Source: Longivirga sp036510975 | GTDB taxonomy: Bacteria; Actinomycetota; Actinomycetes; S36-B12; CAIYMF01 | NCBI GenBank assembly: GCA_036510975.1 | Contig: DATCCY010000072.1 | Location: 1 to 64,000 of the forward strand | Length of the DNA: 64,000 bases | Direction of reading: 5' to 3' | In this document: in pieces, positions 50,564 to 60,039 of the stretch | Layout of the letters: every line of letters begins with the position of its first letter | Numbering within the stretch: the stretch's first letter is position 1 | Notes under the pieces: model-generated | What the model saw: the letters and a program-made list of their open reading frames with translations, nothing else | The model's database searches: none | Told to the model about the DNA's origin: nothing | Translations under genes and position numbers: made by a program

Positions 50564-51202
50564 ATGTCTGTCGTGTCCGAGGCGGGCCGCAACGCGGCGC
50601 GCGGCCAGCGCCTCCCGCGCCGGGAGCGCCGAGCCCAGCTGCTCGACGCCGCCCGCGAGGTGTTCGTCGCCCAGGGCTACCACGCGGCGGCGATGGACGA
50701 CATCGCCGAGGCCGCCGGGGTCAGCAAGCCGGTGCTCTACCAGCACTTCCCCGGCAAGCTCGACCTCTACCTCGCGCTGCTCGACTCCTCCTCGGACGCC
50801 CTCGTCGCCGCGGTCGAGGCCGCCCTCGCGGAGACCAGCGACAACAAGCTCCGCGTCCAGGCCACCGTGCAGGCCTACTTCGACTTCGTCGACGACCCCG
50901 GTGGCGCGTTCCGGCTGATCTTCGAGTCCGACCTCACCAACGAGGTCGCCGTGCGCGAGCGGGTCGACCGCACCAACGACGCGTGCGCCCGGCTCGTCAG
51001 CCGGGTAATCGCCGAGGACACCGGGCTCACCGAGGGCGAGGCCATGCTGCTCGCCGCCGGCCTCACCGGGCAGGCCCAGACCGCCGCGCGGCACTGGCTG
51101 CGCGAGGGAAGCTCCATCCCCAAGGCGGACGCCGCCCGCCTGGTCAGCACGCTGAGCTGGCGCGGTATCTCGCGCATCCCGCTCTCGCACCCCCCGGCCT
51201 GA
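50564..51202 (+). CDS. TetR-family transcriptional regulator
   Basis: A 212-residue TetR regulator. The helix-turn-helix MDDIAEAAGVSKPVLYQHFPGK is at 44-65. The C-terminal region, with AYFDFVDDPGGAFRLIFESDLTNEV, is well preserved among the mycobacterial neighbour Rv3208-type proteins, and the gene order TetR-DUF3107 is the same. It has an ATG start at 50564 with a GTAAGG site upstream. It could regulate the fatty-acid or cell-envelope genes of its neighbourhood, but the ligand is unknown. Confidence 0.88.
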   Translation: MSVVSEAGRNAARGQRLPRRERRAQLLDAAREVFVAQGYHAAAMDDIAEAAGVSKPVLYQHFPGKLDLYLALLDSSSDALVAAVEAALAETSDNKLRVQATVQAYFDFVDDPGGAFRLIFESDLTNEVAVRERVDRTNDACARLVSRVIAEDTGLTEGEAMLLAAGLTGQAQTAARHWLREGSSIPKADAARLVSTLSWRGISRIPLSHPPA

Positions 51203-51330
51203 GCGGCTACGCCGAGGGCGTACCTGCGTGTCCCGGGGAAGCAGCGCGGGACCGTGGCGGTTAGGTTGAGCCAGCAAGGTCGGCACGCAACGAGAGCGGC
51301 GACGCCCAGCGGCGTCAGGGAAGGATCGGC

Positions 51331-51561
51331 GTGGAGGTCAAGATCGGTGTGCAGCAGGCGGCCCGTGAGGTCGTGCTCGAGAGCGCACAGACCCCCGACG
51401 AGGTCGTGGCCCTCGTGTCCTCCGCCATCAAGGACGGCACGCCCCTGACCCTCGGCGACGACAAGGGCCGCACGGTCGTCGTCCCGGGCGACAAGATCGC
51501 CTACGTCGAGGTCGGCGCAGGCGAACGCGGCCGCCTCGGCTTCAGCCAGCCCTCGTCCTGA
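51331..51561 (+). CDS. DUF3107-family small protein
   Basis: A 76-residue protein beginning MEVKIGVQQAAREVVLES and ending YVEVGAGERGRLGF. The length and pattern match DUF3107 (Rv3208A-type), which lies next to a TetR gene in many actinobacteria. It may bind ligand as a small beta-alpha domain; no activity is known. GTG start with a GGAAGGA site 6-7 bases upstream. It follows the TetR gene by 128 bases. Confidence 0.85.
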   Translation: MEVKIGVQQAAREVVLESAQTPDEVVALVSSAIKDGTPLTLGDDKGRTVVVPGDKIAYVEVGAGERGRLGFSQPSS

Positions 51562-51661
51562 CCCAGCCCCCCACCTGACGCTGCCCACCTGCTGACCCGG
51601 CCCCGGCCGGTCCGCGCAGCCGCGCCCCGGGCTGACCCCGGCTCGTCCGCCGGCCGGATCC

Positions 51662-52324
51662 CTACGCCGGCACCGGCAGCTCCGCCAGCATCGAGCCGTC
51701 CGGAGCGGTCACGACGAGGCGGGCGAGCTCAGCGCGCGGCACCGACGTCGTGCCCGTGACGAACGCCTCGCCCTCATAGTTCGCGATCCAGCTCGCGGCC
51801 ACCTCGCGGCCGCCGTCCTTCGCGATCACGAGCAGCTCGCAGTGCTGACCGGCCTCGACGCCGTCGAGGCGCAGGGCGAGCTCGGTGCCGCTGTCGGTCG
51901 GCGTCACGACCACCTGGGCGCCGACCCCCGGGGCGGCGGTGGTCGCGGTGAGCACGAGCGGGGTCGGGCGGGTCGACACGAGCATGGCGGCGACGAGCAA
52001 CGCGGCGGCCGCGACCCCGGCCGCGGCCAGGGCGAGCGCGGACCAGGGCCGTCGCGCCCGGACGGGGACGCCGTCGCGCGCTCGGGCCTCGGCGATCGCT
52101 CGCTCCAGCAGCTCGGGGGGCGGTGCCGCCTCGTGAGCCGCGAGATCCGCGCGGTGCAGGAGCCCCGGGAGGGGGGCGAGCTCGGCCGCCACGGCCGAGC
52201 ACGGCGGACAGGCCCGCAGATGCGCCTCGACCTGCTCGCGCTCGACGGGCTCGAGGGCCCCGAGGACGAAGGCCCCGAGGGACTCCTCAGCGACGTCGCA
52301 GGTCAGCGGGGTCGGTGCGGTCAT
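51662..52324 (-). CDS. Zinc-binding anti-sigma factor (RskA-like C-terminal domain)
   Basis: A 220-residue membrane anti-sigma factor. Zinc motif HLRACPPC (HxxxCxxC) is at 35-42, preceded by a helix, as in ZAS-domain proteins. A single membrane helix follows at about 96-120. The outside part (ALRLDGVEAGQHCELLVI and onward) resembles the RskA C-terminal domain. It is expected to hold the upstream ECF sigma factor inactive and release it after a membrane or redox signal, because zinc-cysteine anti-sigmas often respond to oxidation. The ATG overlaps the sigma stop (ATGA). Confidence 0.85.
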   Translation of the reverse strand: MTAPTPLTCDVAEESLGAFVLGALEPVEREQVEAHLRACPPCSAVAAELAPLPGLLHRADLAAHEAAPPPELLERAIAEARARDGVPVRARRPWSALALAAAGVAAAALLVAAMLVSTRPTPLVLTATTAAPGVGAQVVVTPTDSGTELALRLDGVEAGQHCELLVIAKDGGREVAASWIANYEGEAFVTGTTSVPRAELARLVVTAPDGSMLAELPVPA

Positions 52325-52872
52325 GCGTGCGCACCTCCCTCGACAAGGATCCGACGCAGGGAGCGCAGACCGTGGAACGCCCGCGACTTCACCGTGCCCG
52401 CCGGGATGCCCAGCGTCGCGGCGGTCTCGGCCACGGAACGGCCGCGGAAGAAGGTCTCGACGAGGACGTCGCGGTGGTGCGCCGGCAATGCCTCGAGGGC
52501 GGCGGCCACGGTCCATGCCTCCACCGCGCGGTCGAGCTCGTCATCGCCCGGGCGCGCCGCGACGGCCTCGAGAGCGTCCCCGCCGACCTCGTTCGGGCGG
52601 GAGCGCTGGGCCCGGAAATGGTCGATGGCGACGTTGCGGGTGACCGTGACGAGCCAGGCGCGCTCGCCCGACGGTCCTGAGTCGGACACCTCCGGGTGCC
52701 TCCAGGCGCGCACGAGCACCTCCTGCACGACGTCCTCCGCCCGTTGCCGGTCGCCACCGCACGCCCGGGTCGCGAACGCGAGGAGCGCGGCCCCGTGCTC
52801 GGCGTAGATCCGCCGCAGGCGGTCCTCCGAACGATCGGGCGCTCCCATGACCACTAGACGTACCGCACTCAT
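52321..52872 (-). CDS. ECF RNA polymerase sigma factor (SigK/SigL-like)
   Basis: A sigma-70 family ECF factor, 183 residues if ATG 52872 is used, or 175 from ATG 52848. Region 2 is RAEDVVQEVLVRAWRHPE and region 4 is VAETAATLGIPAGTVKSRAFHGL, with TVTRNVAIDHFRA in between. It is paired with a zinc anti-sigma like SigK/RskA and SigL/RslA in mycobacteria. Neither start has a convincing ribosome binding site. It is divergent from the Rieske gene; the 154-base region holds a candidate ECF promoter (52938-52966). Confidence 0.88.
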   Translation of the reverse strand: MSAVRLVVMGAPDRSEDRLRRIYAEHGAALLAFATRACGGDRQRAEDVVQEVLVRAWRHPEVSDSGPSGERAWLVTVTRNVAIDHFRAQRSRPNEVGGDALEAVAARPGDDELDRAVEAWTVAAALEALPAHHRDVLVETFFRGRSVAETAATLGIPAGTVKSRAFHGLRSLRRILVEGGAHA

Positions 52873-52937
52873 CGTTCGTTCATCCGGTCCGCGAGCCGCG
52901 CCGCACGGACGGGCTGGAGGTCGACCCGGGCGATGGT

Positions 52938-52966
52938 TGAACCTTCTGCCACCGTCAGTCGTAGTA
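52938..52966 (+). promoter_or_regulatory. Putative ECF promoter of the Rieske gene
   Basis: TGAACC (52938-52943) and CGTAGTA (52960-52966) are separated by 16 bases, an ECF-type spacing, about 60 bases upstream of the Rieske start. TGAACC is part of the pseudo-palindrome GGTTGAACC. The link to the divergent sigma factor is inferred from position. Confidence 0.4.
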
Positions 52967-53026
52967 CAGGGTGAGACCGACCCCCACCGGCGCGACGTGC
53001 GCCGCCCATCCTCACGAGGAGCACCC

Positions 53027-53548
53027 ATGACCGAGCTCGCCGCCAGCCCCGCCAGCGTGGACGAGATCGTCGAGGCGACCCGGCCGAGCCGTCGGCGCGT
53101 GCTGGTCACCGGTGGCGTCGTCGCGGCCGCCGCGGCGGTCACCGCGGCCTGCGGGTCGTCCTCCGGCGGCAGCGCCGGTTCGGCAGCGGCGACGTCGAAC
53201 CCCGCGGGCGCGTCGTCCCCCGCCGGAGGCTCCACGGCTGCGGCGAGCTCCCCGGCCGCCGGCGTCACGGTCGCGACCTCCGCCGTCCCGGTCGGCGGCG
53301 GCACGATCCTGGCCGACCAGAAGATCGTCGTGACCCAGCCGACCGCGGGCAGCTACAAGGCGTTCACCGCGGTCTGCACCCACCAGGGCTGCACCGTCGC
53401 CTCGGTGGCCAACGGCACGATCACCTGCCCCTGCCACGGCAGCACGTTCAGCGCCGCCGACGGCAGCGTCCAGGCAGGCCCGGCTCCCGCCCCCCTCGCC
53501 TCGATCCCCGTCACCGTGTCCGGAACCACCATCACCGTCCAGGCCTGA
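53027..53548 (+). CDS. Rieske [2Fe-2S] lipoprotein, Tat-exported
   Basis: A 173-residue protein. The N-terminus carries a twin-arginine signal with lipobox (RRR, then an alanine/valine helix ending TAAC), so it is exported folded and lipid-anchored at Cys41. A Ser/Ala/Gly/Pro linker at 41-95 leads to the Rieske domain: CTHQGC near 124 and CPCHGSTF near 142, giving Cys/His ligands for a 2Fe-2S cluster. It probably works as an electron carrier outside the membrane. A GAGGAG site is upstream. It stands alone as a divergent partner of the sigma/anti-sigma pair. Confidence 0.9.
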   Translation: MTELAASPASVDEIVEATRPSRRRVLVTGGVVAAAAAVTAACGSSSGGSAGSAAATSNPAGASSPAGGSTAAASSPAAGVTVATSAVPVGGGTILADQKIVVTQPTAGSYKAFTAVCTHQGCTVASVANGTITCPCHGSTFSAADGSVQAGPAPAPLASIPVTVSGTTITVQA

Positions 53549-53555
53549 GCCGACT

Positions 53556-53773
53556 GCAGTACGCCGAAGCACCCCGGCCCGGGGCGCGGAGGAGGGCGCC
53601 GACGCAGGCCGCCCGAAGCGCGACCTGCCTGGAGGCGCAGGCAGTACGCCGAGGCACCCCGGCCCGAGCCCGGAGCGGGCCCCTGCAGGGGGTCCGCGAG
53701 GGCGAGCGCGAGGCGGCCGAAGGCCGCCGACCAGGCCGGGGCGCGGAGGCGGGCGGCCTGCCTGGAGGCGCAG
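53556..53773. repeat. Two imperfect direct repeats in the convergent intergenic region
   Basis: Copy 1 (53556-53640) and copy 2 (53641-53773) both begin GCAGTACGCCGA(A/G)GCACCCCGGCCC and end CCTGCCTGGAGGCGCAG; copy 2 has a 48-base longer middle. An additional 7-bp hairpin GGCGGCC-GAA-GGCCGCC (53713-53729) sits in copy 2. The unit resembles a mobile-repeat or REP-like element between the Rieske and ferritin-like genes and may act as a terminator. No gene is seen. Confidence 0.75.
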
Positions 53774-53777
53774 ACAA

Positions 53778-54500
53778 TCAGGCCTGGAGTCCGAGCGTCT
53801 GCATGCGACGGGTGTGGGCCTCGGTGAGGCGGTGGAACATCTCGCCGAGCTCGGCGAGCCCCATGCCGGGGCGGTCGACGCCGCCGACGACCAGCGAGGC
53901 GAGGCCGTCCCGCTCGGCGGCGACGTGCTGCGCCTGCGACATCGCCTCGCCGACCAGGCGGCGCCCCCACAGCGCCAGCCGCCCCCCGATCCGGGGGTCC
54001 GCGTCGATGGCGGCGCGCACGGTCGCGACGGCGAAGTTCGCGTGGCCGGTGTCGCTGCACACCTCGAGGACCAGGGCGCGGGTCTCCGGATCGACCTGCG
54101 CGGCGACCTCGCGGTAGAAGTCGGAGGCGATCCCGTCGCCGACATAGGCCTTGACCAGGCTCTCCAGCCAGTCGCCCGGGGCGGTCTTGGCGTGGAACTC
54201 CGCGATCGCCTCCACGAACGGCTCCATGGCGGTCGCCGGATCGGCGCCCAGCTCCGCGAGCCGCTCGGCGAGGCGGGTGAAGTGGCGGATCTCGGCAGTG
54301 GCCATGAGCGCGAGCGCCGCCTCGTCCGAGATCGACGGGGCCAGGGACGCGTCCGCGGCGAGGCGCTCGAAGGCGACGAGCTCGGTGTAGGCGAGGACGC
54401 CGAGCAGGTCGACGACGGCGAGCCGGTAGCCCTCGTCGTCGACGAGGTCGGAGGGCTGCGGCGCGTCGGGGTGACCGTGGCCGTGCGGGGTGTCGCTCAC
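53778..54500 (-). CDS. Ferritin-like di-iron fold protein
   Basis: A 240-residue helical protein. A ferritin-like di-iron pattern is suggested by LAYTELVAFERLAADA, ATAEIRHFTRLAERLAELG and FVEAIAEFHAKTAPGDWLESLVKAY, followed by VCSDTGHANFAVA, where Glu/His pairs fall on helices as in the MiaE-like family. The mycobacterial neighbour of the DEAD helicase belongs to this class too. GTG start. It might be a tRNA hydroxylase or an iron protein; the fold call is firmer than the function. Confidence 0.8.
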   Translation of the reverse strand: MSDTPHGHGHPDAPQPSDLVDDEGYRLAVVDLLGVLAYTELVAFERLAADASLAPSISDEAALALMATAEIRHFTRLAERLAELGADPATAMEPFVEAIAEFHAKTAPGDWLESLVKAYVGDGIASDFYREVAAQVDPETRALVLEVCSDTGHANFAVATVRAAIDADPRIGGRLALWGRRLVGEAMSQAQHVAAERDGLASLVVGGVDRPGMGLAELGEMFHRLTEAHTRRMQTLGLQA

Positions 54501-54837
54501 GGGTCCGGAGCGTACGGCGTCCCACGCCCGATGGCGGGTCGACCACCCCATCGGCGAGCCGTGGGGACCCCCGTGGCGCGCTCGGCGGGGGCCGGGGCCG
54601 ATCCCCGGTAGACTGGACCGGTCATCACCGGTCACGGCCGACGCATCAACCACCTCCGTGACCAGCCCGCCGACGGCGCCCTCACGGGAGCACGGCGAGT
54701 CCTGGGAGTCGCAGAACCCCTCCGCAGACCCTCGGACGCGCGTGCGCAGCGTCACGACTCTGCGCCTCGGCCTACCCACGGAGCACGCCCTGAGCACCGA
54801 GACCGACCTGCACACCGACGCGACACCCGACGTCGAC
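54501..54837 (+). promoter_or_regulatory. Gene-free upstream region of the DEAD-box gene
   Basis: A region of 337 bases, convergent with nothing but divergent from the ferritin-like gene. A TAGACT -10-like element at 54609-54614 could start transcription near 54620. The reading frame of the helicase is open through most of it, so some may be coding if the protein starts earlier (GTG 54658, GTG 54742, or CTG 54790 with GGAG upstream). No other feature is seen. Confidence 0.4.
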
Positions 54838-56577
<1,740 letters not shown>

Positions 56578-56620
56578 CCGCAGGGGACCTTCTCGCTGTC
56601 GACTTCGCTGTCGACGATCC

Positions 56621-56645
56621 GCCGGCCGAGCCCGAACCGGCCGGC
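56621..56645. terminator. Hairpin between the DEAD-box and ParA genes
   Basis: GCCGGCC (56621-56627) pairs with GGCCGGC (56639-56645), 11-base loop. It lies between two convergent genes. Confidence 0.45.
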
Positions 56646-56701
56646 AGGGGCCTCGTTGGCCTGACGTGCACGCGGGGCCGAGTGCGTGCCGAGCGACCGG
56701 C

Positions 56702-57487
56702 TCAGGCGTGACCGGCTGCGCGCGCGGCCTCGCGGGCGGCGAGCAGGTAGCGCGCATGGTCGCGATAGGCCTCCACCCCGCGCAGGTGCGGCGACGTCGA
56801 CAGGGCGGAGCGGCCGAGCGCGGGGGCCTCGGCGAAACGGACGGACCGCGCGATCGGAGGATCGAGGACGGGGACGTCGTAGCGCTCCGCAATGTCGGCG
56901 AGCACCGCACGGGCGTGCGTCGTGCGCCCGTCGTACATCGTGGGCAGGATCCCGCTGATCCGCAGCCGCGGGTTGGTGATCCGGGCGACGTCGCGCACGG
57001 TCTCCACGAGCTGCCCGACGCCGCGGTGCGCGAGCGTCTCGCACTGCAGCGGCACGATGACCTCGTCGGCCGCCGTCAGGGCGTTGATCGTGAGGATCCC
57101 GAGGGTCGGCGGGCAGTCCAGGATCACCCAGTCGTAGTGCGAGCGCAGGTCGCCGAGGGCGTCGTCGAGCGTGTGCTCGCGCCCGCCGCGGCTGAGCAGC
57201 GACGCCTCAACCTGGGCCAGCTCGATGCTGGCGGGGACGAGGTCGACGCCGTCCTGCGTGGCGACCACGACGTCGCGGATGCGCGCCGCACCGGTGAGCA
57301 CGTCGTGCACCGAGTGCACGAGGTCCTCGGGGTCGATGCCGAGGGAGAACGTGAGGCAGGCCTGCGGGTCGAGGTCGACGAGGAGGACCTGCTGGCCGAG
57401 CTCGGCAAGGGCGACACCCAGGCAGGCCACGGTCGTCGTCTTGCCGACGCCGCCCTTCTGGCTCGCCACCGCGATCGTCCGCGTCAC
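56702..57487 (-). CDS. ParA/Soj-family ATPase
   Basis: A 261-residue ParA-type ATPase. The deviant Walker A is KGGVGKTT at 11-18, then DLDPQACLTF and DWVILDCPPTLGILTINAL. PLQCETLAHRGVGQLV and GILPTMYDGRTTHA complete the family pattern. It has no ParB or centromere-like site next to it, so it may be an orphan acting in cell polarity or chromosome placement; an orphan ParA-like gene also neighbours the DEAD-box gene in mycobacteria. GTG start. It lies divergent from an alpha/beta hydrolase. Confidence 0.9.
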   Translation of the reverse strand: MTRTIAVASQKGGVGKTTTVACLGVALAELGQQVLLVDLDPQACLTFSLGIDPEDLVHSVHDVLTGAARIRDVVVATQDGVDLVPASIELAQVEASLLSRGGREHTLDDALGDLRSHYDWVILDCPPTLGILTINALTAADEVIVPLQCETLAHRGVGQLVETVRDVARITNPRLRISGILPTMYDGRTTHARAVLADIAERYDVPVLDPPIARSVRFAEAPALGRSALSTSPHLRGVEAYRDHARYLLAAREAARAAGHA

Positions 57488-57552
57488 GCGCTCGCCACCT
57501 CCCCGTGGTCCCGGGGCCGACGTACCCGGTCCCGGTCCGTAGTCTGCCGTCC

Positions 57553-58434
57553 GTGAGCACCCCGCCCTACGTCGACCTCCCCGAGCCCGTGCGCCGCGTC
57601 ACGCTGCCGACCGCCCGCGGCGGTCTCGCAGCGCTGCGAATCGAGGCCGTCGGGGACCCGGCGGGGACGATCCTGCTCGTCCCGGGGTGGACGGGGTCCA
57701 AGGAGGACTTCATCGCGGTCCTCGAGCCGCTCGCGGCACTCGGCTGGACCGTCGTCGCCTACGACCAGTGCGGGCAGTACGAGTCGGCCGGTCCCGACGA
57801 CGAGGCGGCGTACTCCCTGGCCCTGCTCGCCGGCGACCTCCTCGAGGTCGTCGCCGGTCTCGGGCCGGGGCCGGTGCACGTCGTCGGCCACTCCTTCGGG
57901 GGGCTCGTGTCGCGCGAGGCCGTGCTCGCGACGAGCGGCGACGGGATCGCCTCGCTCACCCTGCTCTGCTCCGGGCCCGGCTCGCTCCCGCAGCGCCACC
58001 ACGACGGCATGGGAGCGCTGCACAGCGCGCTCCCGCACGTGCCCCTGGAGGTCGTCTACGACGTCAAGGAGGCTGCCGACCGGGAAGGCGGGTGGCGACC
58101 GCCTACCGATGCCGTGGGGGCCTTCATGCGCCTGCGCTTCACCTCGAACAACCCCTACGGGCTGCGGGCCAAGACCGGGATCCTGCTCGACACGCCCGAT
58201 CGCACCGACGAGCTGGCGGCGCTCGCCCGGGACGGCTTCCCGGTGGCCGTTGTCTACGGCCCGGGCGACGACGCCTGGACCCTCGCGGAGCAGGACCGAG
58301 TCGCCGCCGCAGTGGGCACGACCCCGGTCGTGGTCCCCGGCACCGGGCACTCCCCCGCGGCCGAGCAGCCGGGACCGACCGCAGCCGTCCTCGATGCCCT
58401 GCTGCGTGGTTTCGCGGCCCGCTCCGGCGGGTAG
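57553..58434 (+). CDS. Alpha/beta-hydrolase
   Basis: A 293-residue alpha/beta hydrolase. LLVPGWTGSKEDF holds the oxyanion loop; VVGHSFGG is the nucleophile elbow (Ser near 119); GPGDDAWTL is the acid loop; GTGHSPAAEQPG carries the His. The start is GTG 57553 (the longer ORF from 57505 overlaps ParA's upstream region). It is followed 9 bases later by an RsbW-like gene. Substrate unknown. Confidence 0.85.
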   Translation: MSTPPYVDLPEPVRRVTLPTARGGLAALRIEAVGDPAGTILLVPGWTGSKEDFIAVLEPLAALGWTVVAYDQCGQYESAGPDDEAAYSLALLAGDLLEVVAGLGPGPVHVVGHSFGGLVSREAVLATSGDGIASLTLLCSGPGSLPQRHHDGMGALHSALPHVPLEVVYDVKEAADREGGWRPPTDAVGAFMRLRFTSNNPYGLRAKTGILLDTPDRTDELAALARDGFPVAVVYGPGDDAWTLAEQDRVAAAVGTTPVVVPGTGHSPAAEQPGPTAAVLDALLRGFAARSGG

Positions 58435-58443
58435 ACGACTGCG

Positions 58444-58827
58444 GTGACCCGGCTTCACCTCGCGCTCGCGCACGCCCCTGAGGTCGTGAGCGGGGCGCGG
58501 CGCGATGCGGGCGACCATGTCCGCGCCGCGTGGCCGTCGCTGCCCGGGATCGAGGACCTCGTCGACGACGTCCGGCTGGTCACCAGTGAGCTGGTCGGCA
58601 ACGCGGTGCGCCACGGCGAGTCGCCGGTGACGCTCGACGTCGACCTCACCGAGCGCGACGGCAGGCGCCGCGTGGTCATCACCTGCCACGACGCAGGTCC
58701 CTGGGACGGGACGGACCCGAGCCCGTCGAGCGGGCGAGGGCTGGTCATCGTGCGCGCTCTGTGCACCGCGCTCGACATCGACGCCGACGCCACCCACACG
58801 ACCGTGGTGGCCGTCCTCGAACGCTGA
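58444..58827 (+). CDS. RsbW/SpoIIAB-like ATP-binding (HATPase) protein
   Basis: A 127-residue GHKL ATPase. The N-box is VTSELVGNAVRHGES (near 46-60), the G1 box DAGPWDG and the G2 box GRGLVIVRAL. This is the layout of an anti-sigma kinase of the RsbW/SpoIIAB class, although no anti-anti-sigma or sigma-B gene lies beside it. It could phosphorylate a STAS protein elsewhere. GTG start 58444. The stop is directly followed by a permease fragment. Confidence 0.85.
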   Translation: MTRLHLALAHAPEVVSGARRDAGDHVRAAWPSLPGIEDLVDDVRLVTSELVGNAVRHGESPVTLDVDLTERDGRRRVVITCHDAGPWDGTDPSPSSGRGLVIVRALCTALDIDADATHTTVVAVLER

Positions 58828-58953
58828 CGCGGCGGGCTGCCCCACGGGTTCGGCCAGGGCCGGTCGCAGTCGGTGGTGTTCGCCGTGCTGATCCTCGTCA
58901 TGGTCTTCCGCCCGCAGGCGATCCTCGGCGAGCGCGCCACCGACAAGGTCTGA
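58828..58953 (+). pseudogene. C-terminal remnant of a branched-chain amino acid ABC-transporter permease
   Basis: The frame directly after the RsbW-like stop encodes QSVVFAVLILVMVFRPQAIL and LGERATDKV then TGA. This is the typical end of LivH/LivM permeases (last membrane helix, then FRPQ-x-L-x-G-x-x). No start or remaining gene is present, so it is a fragment. It may be left from a deletion joining the RsbW-like gene to it. Confidence 0.65.
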
Positions 58954-58962
58954 CGGGTCAGG

Positions 58963-59127
58963 TCAGGCTGCAGGTCCCCGGGCGAGGCTCTCCGCCACAC
59001 GGGTGCCGAGCTCCACCTCGTCGATGATCGCCTGCGCGCCGTAGAGGGCGAGGTCGGAGTAGGCGTTGAGGTCGGCGAGGAGGGCGTCGCGTTCGGCGTT
59101 GGTCACGGTCGGTCGACGAGCGGGCAC
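58963..59127 (-). CDS. Possible small protein (54 aa)
   Basis: A short frame, GTG 59127 (54 aa) or GTG 59106 (47 aa), encodes NAERDALLADLNAYSDLALY and then GAQAIIDEVELGTRVAESLA, a helical, acidic composition. No strong ribosome binding site is present. It sits opposite the DUF1905 gene and after the permease remnant. No family is known; it might be spurious. Confidence 0.4.
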   Translation of the reverse strand: MPARRPTVTNAERDALLADLNAYSDLALYGAQAIIDEVELGTRVAESLARGPAA

Positions 59128-59175
59128 GGCGGGGAGTTCCGTCCTGGAATGTGGCCTCGCTCCTATGCTGGCCGG

Positions 59176-59463
59176 ATGAGGCTCGACGTTACCGGCGACG
59201 TGTGGTTCTGGCGTGGACCCTCGCCGTACCACTTCGTGACGGTCGACGACGACGCCTCCGCCGCGATCAAGGCGGCGTCGGCGGCGGTGACCTACGGCTG
59301 GGGAATGATCCCGGTGACGGCGCAGGTCGGCGTCACCGAGTGGACGACGTCGCTGTTCCCCAAGGACGGCCGCTACCTCGTCCCCCTGAAGGACAAGGTG
59401 CGGGAGGCCGAGGACCTCGACGTCGGTGACGCCGTGACCGTCCGCCTGCTCATCGACGTCTGA
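59176..59463 (+). CDS. DUF1905-family protein
   Basis: A 95-residue protein. FWRGPSPYHFVTV and KAASAAVTYGWGMIPVTAQVG with LFPKDGRYLVPLKDKVRE are the typical DUF1905 pattern (beta-barrel-like small protein). Function unknown. ATG 59176 lies about 12 bases after a TATGCT element, so the transcript could be leaderless. It is convergent with the small membrane-protein gene. Confidence 0.85.
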   Translation: MRLDVTGDVWFWRGPSPYHFVTVDDDASAAIKAASAAVTYGWGMIPVTAQVGVTEWTTSLFPKDGRYLVPLKDKVREAEDLDVGDAVTVRLLIDV

Positions 59464-59506
59464 GCACGGCGGAGGCGTCGTCGAGTCCACCGCGGACGAC
59501 GACGGG

Positions 59507-60019
59507 TCAGTGCGGCTTGAGCAGGATCTGCAGCGAGATCACGATGAGGCCGACCGCTCCCCCGCCGAGGCCGGCCGCGGCCAGCCGCCACCGGCGGATC
59601 CCGGCGCGGTGCGCAGCCACCCACGTGAGCACGACGAGGGTGACAACACCGGTCCACAGCAGCACCGCGATCGTGCTGCGAGCGTCGAGCGGGCTGAGCC
59701 ATCCGATCCCGGCGATCAGAAGGGACGGCACCGCGGCGACGAGGATCGTCAGCTGGCCCCGCGCGAGCTCGCCCCACTCGGCGCCGCTGAGCGGGCGCTG
59801 CACGCGGTAGTGCTCCTCGATCCCCTCCGAGAACAGGTGCGCGATCGCCAGGGCCACCAGCGGCGCGATGATGACCACGGCCACGCCGGCGAAGCTCGCG
59901 AGCTCGGCCCAGCCGTCGTAGACGGCGAGCACGGACATGAGCACGACCGTCGCGTAGACGACGCGCTCGAGACGCACCTCGAGCGGGCCGATGCGCAGGT
60001 GCTCCGGGTCCTCGGCCAC
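59507..60019 (-). CDS. Small polytopic membrane protein
   Basis: A 170-residue protein with about four membrane segments (VVYATVVLMSVLAVYDGWAE; FAGVAVVIIAPLVALAIAHL; LTILVAAVPSLLIAGIGWLS; IAVLLWTGVVTLVVLTWVAA) and a last short one. No known family. GTG 60019 lies 20 bases after the RecB-like stop, so it is the last gene of the MarC/RecB operon; an earlier ATG at 60061 overlaps RecB. A cytoplasmic loop (HLFSEGIEEHYRVQRPLSGAE) is acidic and basic mixed. Confidence 0.65.
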   Translation of the reverse strand: MAEDPEHLRIGPLEVRLERVVYATVVLMSVLAVYDGWAELASFAGVAVVIIAPLVALAIAHLFSEGIEEHYRVQRPLSGAEWGELARGQLTILVAAVPSLLIAGIGWLSPLDARSTIAVLLWTGVVTLVVLTWVAAHRAGIRRWRLAAAGLGGGAVGLIVISLQILLKPH

Positions 60020-60039
60020 GACCCGAGTCTGCCCCACGA

